Source: Nevskiaceae bacterium (lineage in GTDB: Bacteria > Pseudomonadota > Gammaproteobacteria > Nevskiales > Nevskiaceae). From it: 41,011 bases of DNA. Position 1 is the stretch's first letter. The number at the start of each line of letters is the position of its first letter. Location of the stretch: positions 1 to 41,011 of the forward strand of contig SCRT01000015.1 in assembly GCA_004298465.1 (NCBI GenBank). Reading direction: 5' to 3'. Below, piece after piece: positions 35,348 to 41,011 of the stretch. The position numbers and the translations under genes were made by a program. Under the pieces are notes generated by a model. That model worked only from the letters and a program-made list of their open reading frames with translations, ran no database searches and had not been told where the DNA came from.

Positions 35348-36628
35348 ATGAGTGCTGAAAAGCAGGACTTTCTGCAGCGATCAAAGGAGTTTTGGAACCC
35401 TGGCAAGACGCAGGCATGGCAGGACATGGAGGTCGATCTGGTCATCGACCGCCGCGAGGGCTACTACCTGTACGACATGGACGGCAACCGCTACATCGAT
35501 GTCCATCTCAATGGCGGAACCTACAACCTGGGTCACCGCAATCCGGAGCTGGTCGAGGTGATCCGTCGCGGGATGGAGCGCTTCGACATGGGCAACCATC
35601 ATTTCCCCTCGCTGGCCCGGACCGCGTTGGCGGAAGAGTTGGCGAAGTGCACGCCGGGTGACCTGCAGTACACGATTTACGCCTCGGGCGGCGGTGAAGC
35701 GATCGACATTGCGATCAAGACCGCTCGCAGCGCGATGCAGAAACGCAAGATCGTGTCGCTCGTCAAGGCCTACCACGGCCATACGGGGCTCGCCGTCAAG
35801 ACCGGCGATGCGCGTTTTTCCGTGCCGTTCCTGTCGCAGGACATCGAACACGAATTTATCCAGGTTCCGTTCAACGATCTGAACGCGATGGAAGACGCCT
35901 TGCGCAAGCGCGACGTGGCGGCCGTGCTGCTGGAAACGATTCCCGCGACTTACGGTTTTCCCATGCCGCACGTGGGCTACCTTCCGGGTGTCAAGGCATT
36001 GTGCGAACGCTACGATGCCCTGTACATCGCCGACGAAGTGCAAACCGGCCTGATGCGGACCGGCGCCATGTGGGGCATTACGCGCTACGGCGTGGAGCCC
36101 GACATCCTGGTCACCGGCAAGGGCATTTCGGGAGGCATGTATCCCATTGCCTGCACCGTGGTGTCGCCCCGGTGTGCAGGCTGGTTGACGAAGGATGGAT
36201 TCGGCCACATGTCCACCATGGGTGGTGCCGAGCTCGGCTGTTTGGTCGCACTGAAAGTGCTGGAAATCTGCCAGCGCCCGGAAGTGGCTTCGATCGTGCA
36301 CTACACCGCGAGTTATTTGCGCAAGGGGCTGGATGAAATCAGGGCCATGTACCCGGATTTCTTTACCGGCATTCGCCAGCACGGCGTCATCATGGGCCTG
36401 GAGTTCACGCCGCCGGAAGGCGCGAAGATTGCGATGAAGCATCTTTATCGCAACGGCATCTGGGCCATCTTCTCGACACTTGACCCGAAGGTGCTGCAGT
36501 TCAAGCCGGGCATCCTGGCCACCGAATTCCTGGCCGAAGAAATCCTGAGCCGTGCCGAGGTGGCGATTGGTGCTGCCGCGGCAGAGGCCCTGGGTCATGA
36601 CGGTGGCGGCCGTCGGGTGGCTGCATAA
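35348..36628 (+). CDS. Class III aminotransferase-fold PLP enzyme, probable amino-alcohol-phosphate phospholyase
   Basis: The 426-residue PLP enzyme has the class III pattern: GYYLYDMDGNRYIDVHLNGG, ASGGGEAIDIAIKTAR, YHGHTG, then IADEVQTGLMRTG and the catalytic lysine in ILVTGKGISGG (Lys258). The late GGAELGCLVALKVLEI is also typical. Family members are aminotransferases or, like ethanolamine-phosphate and phosphohydroxylysine phospholyases, lyases. In the RMM locus this gene is thought to convert 1-amino-2-propanol phosphate to propionaldehyde. The kinase gene upstream favours the lyase; ordinary transamination is the alternative. It starts the BMC operon behind operator 3 with GAGGGA upstream, and abuts the aldehyde dehydrogenase with no gap. 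Confidence 0.85.
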   Translation: MSAEKQDFLQRSKEFWNPGKTQAWQDMEVDLVIDRREGYYLYDMDGNRYIDVHLNGGTYNLGHRNPELVEVIRRGMERFDMGNHHFPSLARTALAEELAKCTPGDLQYTIYASGGGEAIDIAIKTARSAMQKRKIVSLVKAYHGHTGLAVKTGDARFSVPFLSQDIEHEFIQVPFNDLNAMEDALRKRDVAAVLLETIPATYGFPMPHVGYLPGVKALCERYDALYIADEVQTGLMRTGAMWGITRYGVEPDILVTGKGISGGMYPIACTVVSPRCAGWLTKDGFGHMSTMGGAELGCLVALKVLEICQRPEVASIVHYTASYLRKGLDEIRAMYPDFFTGIRQHGVIMGLEFTPPEGAKIAMKHLYRNGIWAIFSTLDPKVLQFKPGILATEFLAEEILSRAEVAIGAAAAEALGHDGGGRRVAA

Positions 36629-38260
36629 ATGGACAAGATAATTGCGGATCTGGTGGACCAGCCCGACAGCCCTTCCGCCATGCGCAGTGAAGCGGATCTG
36701 ATCCTGACGCGCGCGAAATGGGCTTCCGAGATATTCCGGGGCTACGATCGCGAACGCACCCAGGCGATCGTGCAGGCCGTTGCCCAGGCCGCGTTTGAAA
36801 AAGCCCAGGAGTATGCGGAATGGGCGGTTCGCGAGACGGGCTTTGGCGTCGTCGAACACAAGCGCTTCAAGGCAGAGGCGAGCAGCCGCGGCCTGGTCGA
36901 ATATTATCGCGACCACGATTTCGTCAACCCCCGCGTCGATCATGAACGCATGATCGTCGAAATTCCGCGGCCGGCCGGAGTCGTGTTCGCATTGGCGCCG
37001 GCGACGAACCCGATTGCCACGGTTTACTTCAAGATTCTCTCGGCGTTGATGACGCGCAATGCAATCGTTTTCAGTGCCCACCCGGCATCGCGCGAATGCT
37101 GTAACCACGCTACGCGGCTGCTGGCCGAAGTGGCGGAGCGCGCCGGAGCGCCCGATGGGGTCATCCAGGCGATTGACGAGCCGACGATTCCGCTCATCGA
37201 CGAGTTCATGCGTTCCGACAAGACCAGCGTGATCCTCGCGACGGGCGGCATGGCAATGGTGCGTGCAGCCTATTCGTCTTCCAACCCGGCGCTGGGCGTG
37301 GGTCCGGGAAATGGCCCGATCGTCGTGGACGACACGGGCGACTGCAAGAAGACCGCGCGTTATCTGGTCGACTCCAAGTCCTTCGACAACGGAATTCTCT
37401 GTACTGCGGACTCGATCGCGATCGTATATCGGAGCATTGCAAAGCAATTGCGCATCGAGATGGAACGCGTCGGCGCGTATTTCTGCAAGGAAGATGAAAT
37501 TTCGTTGCTGCGTGAATTCATGTTCGGTGCGGGCAGCCTGAATGTGAAAGGCGTGGTGGGGCGCGACGCGCCACTGATTGCACGCGACGCAGGCATCCGC
37601 GTACCCCTCCGCACGCGGATTCTGGTCGCGCCGATCAAGAAGATCGGGATTGACGAACCGCTGTCGAAGGAAAAGCTGTCGCCGGTGCTGGCGTGGTTCG
37701 TGGCCGCCGGCAAGAGCGAGGCGTTCACGCAGGCGCGGGCGACGTTGCGCATGACGGGGGCCGGACACTCCGCGGCCATCCACAGCAGCGATCCGCAAAC
37801 GGTGCTGGATTACGCCACCAGCGTGGAAGCCTATCGCGTCATTGCCAACACCGCACTCAGCCAGGGAGCGTCCGGCTTGACGACGAACCTGGCGCCGACG
37901 ATGACGGTGGGGACCGGGTTCTTCGGCCGTTCTTCGGTCGGCGAGAACGTCGGGCCGATGCATCTCGTTCACTGGACGCGCATTGCCTATGCAAAGGATG
38001 CGTCGATCGACATATCCTCTTTCGACGGCAAGCAACTGAAGTTTTCCGGACCTCTGGCCTCTGCTCCGTCGGATGGCGTTCCGGGAGAGGACAGCGGCAG
38101 CCGCGCGGCGCCGCCTGCCGAACCACGGGCGCCAGTTTCGCCGGGCAACCGCCGGCAAGCCGGGAAAGGCCGGCCGGTCGAAGAGCACACGGAAGTCGAC
38201 CTCAGGAGCGAGATTCGCCGGCTGATCGCGGAAGAGCTGCGCAGGAACCGGGGCGAGTGA
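36629..38260 (+). CDS. CoA-acylating aldehyde dehydrogenase (PduP-like) with C-terminal encapsulation helix
   Basis: The 543-residue protein has the PduP/EutE pattern: PRPAGVVFALAPATNPIATV, VILATGGMAMVRAAYSSSNP, GVGPGNGPIVVDDTGD and FDNGILCTAD with the catalytic Cys258. It oxidises an aldehyde to acyl-CoA with NAD. The C terminus is about 75 residues longer than PduP: a Pro/Ala/Gly-rich linker (about 470-515), then LRSEIRRLIAEELRR, an amphipathic helix. Such helices after a flexible linker are BMC encapsulation peptides; in PduP the peptide is at the N terminus, here it is at the C terminus as in RMM-type systems. The start ATG 36629 immediately follows the upstream TAA. Confidence 0.92.
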   Translation: MDKIIADLVDQPDSPSAMRSEADLILTRAKWASEIFRGYDRERTQAIVQAVAQAAFEKAQEYAEWAVRETGFGVVEHKRFKAEASSRGLVEYYRDHDFVNPRVDHERMIVEIPRPAGVVFALAPATNPIATVYFKILSALMTRNAIVFSAHPASRECCNHATRLLAEVAERAGAPDGVIQAIDEPTIPLIDEFMRSDKTSVILATGGMAMVRAAYSSSNPALGVGPGNGPIVVDDTGDCKKTARYLVDSKSFDNGILCTADSIAIVYRSIAKQLRIEMERVGAYFCKEDEISLLREFMFGAGSLNVKGVVGRDAPLIARDAGIRVPLRTRILVAPIKKIGIDEPLSKEKLSPVLAWFVAAGKSEAFTQARATLRMTGAGHSAAIHSSDPQTVLDYATSVEAYRVIANTALSQGASGLTTNLAPTMTVGTGFFGRSSVGENVGPMHLVHWTRIAYAKDASIDISSFDGKQLKFSGPLASAPSDGVPGEDSGSRAAPPAEPRAPVSPGNRRQAGKGRPVEEHTEVDLRSEIRRLIAEELRRNRGE

Positions 38261-38264
38261 AGAC

Positions 38265-38876
38265 ATGGCCGAACTGAGATCGTTCATCTTCCTGGACCAG
38301 CTGCAGCCGCAGACCCTGTGCTATCTGTCGTCGTGGATTCGCGGCACCTTGCCACGCGCGCGCATGGCCGCCCAGATCATTGAAATCGCGCCCGGCCTCG
38401 ATATCGAGCCGTTGACGGACGTGGCGCTGAAGCACACGGAAGTCGGGGCCGGAATCCTGGTGGTGGAGCGGCAGTTCGGCTATCTGGAATTTCATTCCCG
38501 ATCGATCGCGCAGGTGAAGGCATCGGCTGATGCCGTGCTCGAAGCCCTGGGGGCGCGTCCGGAGGATGCGCTGCGGCCGACGATCCTGGCTTCCAAGATC
38601 GTCACCCGCATCGATCATCAGCAGGCGTTTCTGGTCAACCGGAACAAGCTGGGCTCCATGATTCTCGGCGGCGACTCCATGTTTGTCATGGAGATGCGCC
38701 CGGCGTCCTACGCGATCGTCGCCGTGAACGAAGCCGAAAAGGCAGCGAACATCAAGGTCGTCGACTACCGGATGATCGGCGCGAACGGCCGCGTGTTCCT
38801 CGCCGGCAATGAAGCGGAAATCCGCAATGCGCGTGCGGCGGCGGAAGCGGCGCTGACCGATCTGGGCGCGCACTGA
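38265..38876 (+). CDS. BMC shell protein, tandem-domain trimer (BMC-T, first copy)
   Basis: The 203-residue protein has two BMC domains in tandem. The first holds ELRSFIFLDQLQPQTLCYLS, IEIAPGLDIEPLTDVALKHT and LVVERQFGYLEFHS; the second holds KIVTRIDHQQAFLVNRNKLG and YAIVAVNEAEKAANI. The ELR.F...LQPQ opening and trailing VNEAEKAA mark the RMM-type BMC-T. Such trimers form flat pseudo-hexamers in the shell facets with a central pore that may gate. It is 4 bases after the aldehyde dehydrogenase stop. It is similar to, but not the same as, the second BMC-T at 40029. Confidence 0.92.
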   Translation: MAELRSFIFLDQLQPQTLCYLSSWIRGTLPRARMAAQIIEIAPGLDIEPLTDVALKHTEVGAGILVVERQFGYLEFHSRSIAQVKASADAVLEALGARPEDALRPTILASKIVTRIDHQQAFLVNRNKLGSMILGGDSMFVMEMRPASYAIVAVNEAEKAANIKVVDYRMIGANGRVFLAGNEAEIRNARAAAEAALTDLGAH

Positions 38877-38901
38877 GGCTTTCCGGATATCCGACTGCGC
38901 C

Positions 38902-39372
38902 ATGGACGAACCAAGCCTCAAGAAATTGATTCACGAGCTGCTGGCGGAAGCCTTGGGCGCAACTTGGCCGGATGCCGGCGCATTCGCTGCGACGACACCC
39001 GTTCCACAGGTTTGCGTGGAAACGGTGAGCATCGACAGTGACCGTGAATTGATGGCCTTCGTGCAACACGTGCTTGAACTGGCACGGGACGGACGCACGC
39101 GGGCCGAGATCGAATCCCGTCGCCGTGTATTCCGGCTGGCGGGGCGTTCTCCAGCTGCGGCTCCCGCCACGGGGGCCATGCGCAGCCCTGCGATGGGCGA
39201 AGCAGATGTTTCTCCGGCCCGTTTCGAGCAGGGCCTGGTCACGGAACGCAGCGTCGATGCAATCACGGCAGGCACGACGCGGTTGATCCTGGGCAAGCGC
39301 GCAAGGCTGACACCCCTGGCGCGTGACCGAGCGCGGCAGCGCGGCATGAAGATCGAGAGGGCAGGTCGATGA
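38902..39372 (+). CDS. BMC-associated small protein, EutQ-like C-terminal segment
   Basis: The 156-residue protein of unknown role has three parts. Residues 4-19 (PSLKKLIHELLAEALG) form an amphipathic helix like an encapsulation peptide. A middle part (about 36-82) has DRELMAFVQHVLELARDGRT. The C-terminal part (about 110-153) is GLVTERSVDAITAG, then TRLILGKRARLTPLARDRAR. The latter, with V-T-E-x2-V and LTPLARDxAR, matches a short motif found in EutQ N-terminal regions and in several BMC-linked proteins. A charge-changing middle linker joins the parts. Its stop overlaps the BMC-P start by four bases (ATGA), so it is part of the shell operon. It may be a cargo or shell-linking protein (inference). 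Confidence 0.75.
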   Translation: MDEPSLKKLIHELLAEALGATWPDAGAFAATTPVPQVCVETVSIDSDRELMAFVQHVLELARDGRTRAEIESRRRVFRLAGRSPAAAPATGAMRSPAMGEADVSPARFEQGLVTERSVDAITAGTTRLILGKRARLTPLARDRARQRGMKIERAGR

Positions 39373-39614
39373 AACGTGGATTGGTGGTCGGTCGTTATTG
39401 GTCTACGCGGAAAGTGGACAGCCTTCCGCAAGGCGCATTGCTGGAGGTGGAATTCCCGGATGGCTCGCGCCTCATCGCAGTCGACCCTCTGGGATGCAAC
39501 GAAGGCGAAAGCGTACTGGTGGCCGAAGGCTCCGTGGCATCACATTTCTTCGGCGAACCATTCGTGGTGGTAGATGCGGTGATCGTGGGCTCACTCGACG
39601 ACAAGAGTGCGTGA
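39369..39614 (+). CDS. BMC vertex protein (BMC-P, EutN/CcmL family)
   Basis: The 81-residue protein has RGLVVGRYWSTRKVDSLPQG, LLEVEFPDG, IAVDPLGCNEGESVLVAEGS and VVVDAVIVGSLD. This is the EutN/CcmL pattern (vaT.K...L.g.kLL..., AvD.vGag.Ge.Vlv..GS). Five copies form the pentamer that caps shell vertices. It is shorter than CcmL (about 100 residues) but complete. The start ATG 39369 overlaps the stop of the preceding gene. Confidence 0.92.
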   Translation: MKRGLVVGRYWSTRKVDSLPQGALLEVEFPDGSRLIAVDPLGCNEGESVLVAEGSVASHFFGEPFVVVDAVIVGSLDDKSA

Positions 39615-39670
39615 GCCGCACGTGTAGGGATGTTCTTAATTGACTGTTCTTCGTTTCAGGAGATGTAGTT

Positions 39671-39976
39671 ATGGCTAATCAAGCGTTGGGAATGATCGAA
39701 ACCAAGGGTTACGTCGCTGCGCTGGCAGGCGCGGATGCAATGGTGAAGGCGGCCAATGTCACCATCACGGCGCGCGTTGAAGTGGGCGACGGCCTGGTGG
39801 CGGTGATCGTCCATGGCGATGTCGGCGCGGTTAAGGCGGCCACTGAAGCGGGTTCGGAGGTTGCGAGCCAGGTCGGCGAGCTCGTTTCCGTGCATGTCAT
39901 TCCGCGTCCGCATGGCGACCTCGCTGCTCATTTTGAAGGTGCCGTGGGCGCGACGACAGCCAGCAAGGGCAAGTGA
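39671..39976 (+). CDS. BMC shell hexamer protein (BMC-H, PduA-like)
   Basis: The 101-residue protein begins [20 protein letters not shown] and has [29 protein letters not shown] and [17 protein letters not shown], a full PduA/BMC-H domain. Lys26 is the conserved edge lysine for sheet packing. At the pore, PduA has KIGSG with Ser40; here it is EVGDG with Asp40 and Glu37, so the pore is more acidic. A cationic amino-alcohol is favoured as the traffic (inference). ATG 39671 is behind AGGAGA. Confidence 0.95.
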   Translation: MANQALGMIETKGYVAALAGADAMVKAANVTITARVEVGDGLVAVIVHGDVGAVKAATEAGSEVASQVGELVSVHVIPRPHGDLAAHFEGAVGATTASKGK

Positions 39977-40028
39977 AGGTTGCCCCGTAGACATCCCGGT
40001 TGCGAGCGATGCTGCACGTGAGAAAACC

Positions 40029-40661
40029 ATGATCGAGTTGCGGGCCTATTTGCATATTCACGATCTGCAGCCGCAGCTCGCGGCGTATTTGAGCACGCCG
40101 CTGCGGGCGCGCGCCTATCCGCCCCGCGAAGGCGAGGACAGCTTGATCGTCGAGGTCTCCCCGGCATTGGCCATCCATCGGATCGTGGATCTTGCGGTGA
40201 AAGCGGAACCGGAACTGGAGCCGGGCTTGTTGTACACCGAACGACAATTCGGATTGCTTGAATTGCACTCAAGCGATCGATTGCAGCTGAACGGTGCAGG
40301 ACAGGCGATCCTCAAGGGCATCGGTGCCAAGGCAGGGGATCAGATGGCTCCGACCACGTTGATGACGGACATCATCGAGTCGATTTCGGATCAGCACGCG
40401 ATCATTTTGAATCGTATGCGTGCCGCATCGATGGTGTTGCCGGGACAATCGTTGCTGTTGTATGAAATGGCGCCCGCCCTGTTTGCCACGGTCGCCGTGA
40501 ACGAGGCCGAAAAGGTCGCGCCGGGCGCGACCCTGGTGGACGTCCAGATGATCGGCGCATCCGGACGTGTTTTCATGGCTGGAGACAAGGGTGATCTCCT
40601 TGCGGCGCAGCGACGCATTGAAGAGACGCTGAAAGCCGTGGTGGGGCGCAAGAATCGCTGA
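40029..40661 (+). CDS. BMC shell protein, tandem-domain trimer (BMC-T, second copy)
   Basis: The 210-residue tandem-BMC protein opens MIELRAYLHIHDLQPQLAAY, then LIVEVSPALAIHRIVDLAVK, LYTERQFGLLELHS and AIILNRMRAASMVLPGQS. VNEAEKVAPG is near the end. The chosen start ATG 40029 lies after the stop of the BMC-H gene; a longer reading would run through that gene in another frame. It shares its architecture and many residues with the first BMC-T, so the pair looks like an old duplication. The two may stack or form separate tiles of differing pores (inference). It is the last gene of the island in this window. Confidence 0.92.
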   Translation: MIELRAYLHIHDLQPQLAAYLSTPLRARAYPPREGEDSLIVEVSPALAIHRIVDLAVKAEPELEPGLLYTERQFGLLELHSSDRLQLNGAGQAILKGIGAKAGDQMAPTTLMTDIIESISDQHAIILNRMRAASMVLPGQSLLLYEMAPALFATVAVNEAEKVAPGATLVDVQMIGASGRVFMAGDKGDLLAAQRRIEETLKAVVGRKNR

Positions 40662-40760
40662 CCCACGATTCAGGCACAGGCTTGGCCGAGGTGGTGGATC
40701 GCCGTTCGCCATTCGGAGTTCACATGCTGGCAGCGGCGTGGGCTGTGTGGGTGCATGGTG

Positions 40761-41010
40761 CACTTGGCTGAGCGCCTGTTCCCGACCTGCTATCAGATTG
40801 CCGGCGTCTTCGAGGTCGATGGAGGCGTCGATAGATCCTGCAGCGTCTTCAGGTGATGCGTGCGAACAATTCGAGTTTCGTTATAAAGGCTAGCGCCGCC
40901 TCGCGCCCACCGGCGACGTGGAAGGACAGCATGGCGCCAAAGCCGCCGTGCATCTGCCGTACGGCCAGCGCGTGGCCGGGGTCGTTTTCAAGCCCGGGGT
41001 AGTTGACCCT
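40761..41010 (-). pseudogene. Decayed cystathionine gamma-synthase/methionine gamma-lyase-like gene (3' part)
   Basis: On the minus strand, 41010 to 40849 reads RVNYPGLENDPGHALAVRQM, then GFGAMLSFHVAGG and KLELFARIT, then a stop. This is the C-terminal region of the Cys/Met-metabolism PLP family. The expected SLGGVESL...HPASMTH segment is missing. In the next frame to about 40761 there is IDASIDLEDAGNLIAG and REQALSQ, which fits the family's final helix (S.G.ED...LI.DL.QAL). An internal deletion plus frameshift is the simplest reading. The upstream part of the gene is beyond the window. Confidence 0.55.
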
Positions 41011-41011
41011 G

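Noticed and set aside
35381..38287. Long open frame of 968 codons on the minus strand, opposite the PLP enzyme and aldehyde dehydrogenase
   Set aside because: It is the antisense shadow of two genes with clear family motifs in GC-rich codon use. Its translation is rich in Arg/His and shows no domain.
39813..40028. Longer start for the second BMC-T protein
   Set aside because: It would lie inside the BMC-H gene in another frame; the BMC-T domain begins at ATG 40029.

Overview
The window reads as chromosomal DNA of a GC-rich Gammaproteobacterium. The clues are a type IV pilin with a Wzy_C-type ligase beside it, a PitA/DUF47 phosphate pair, a Fur-boxed TonB/HmuSTUV heme operon and twin-arginine and lipobox signals. 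The genus cannot be settled from the sequence; a Xanthomonadales/Nevskiales-like lineage is only a guess.

Layout. 1-590: 5' end of an IS110-type transposase (minus strand) and a REP-like inverted pair. 869-4904: pilin, an alkaline-phosphatase-superfamily membrane protein and an O-antigen-ligase-like protein, a probable pilin-modification module. 4955-9580: Uma2-type protein, a lipoprotein CocE-like hydrolase, then a PitA transporter and DUF47 partner on the minus strand. 9930-17590: heme-acquisition operon on the minus strand (hemP, TonB receptor, HmuY-like lipoprotein, hmuS, hmuT, hmuU, hmuV) behind a near-consensus Fur box. 18079-26036: an assortment of enzymes (CmcJ/NvfI-like, PNPOx-like, metallo-hydrolase, Nudix-MBL fusion, MFS exporter, class II aldolase, cytochrome b561).

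26100-40661 is the most interesting part: a complete-looking catabolic island on the plus strand built around a bacterial microcompartment (BMC). It holds an outer-membrane barrel protein, an AraC-family regulator, a PotABCD-like ABC importer, a short-chain dehydrogenase, an APH-fold kinase, a class III aminotransferase-fold enzyme, a PduP-like CoA-acylating aldehyde dehydrogenase with a C-terminal encapsulation helix, and shell proteins (two BMC-T, one BMC-H, one BMC-P) plus a small cargo-like protein. The enzyme set is that of the Rhodococcus/Mycobacterium microcompartment (RMM), linked to 1-amino-2-propanol-type amino alcohols. Here it is joined to a polyamine-type ABC importer and an outer-membrane protein.

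Three promoters in this island (before the barrel protein, the binding protein and the aminotransferase) each carry two copies of TGTCAAGT (one copy with a mismatch) whose starts are exactly 21 bp apart. This is the geometry expected of an ArgR/OruR-type AraC regulator and makes the island look like one regulon. The importer ATPase is frameshifted at a (GC)5 run. The window ends in a decayed PLP-enzyme gene on the minus strand.
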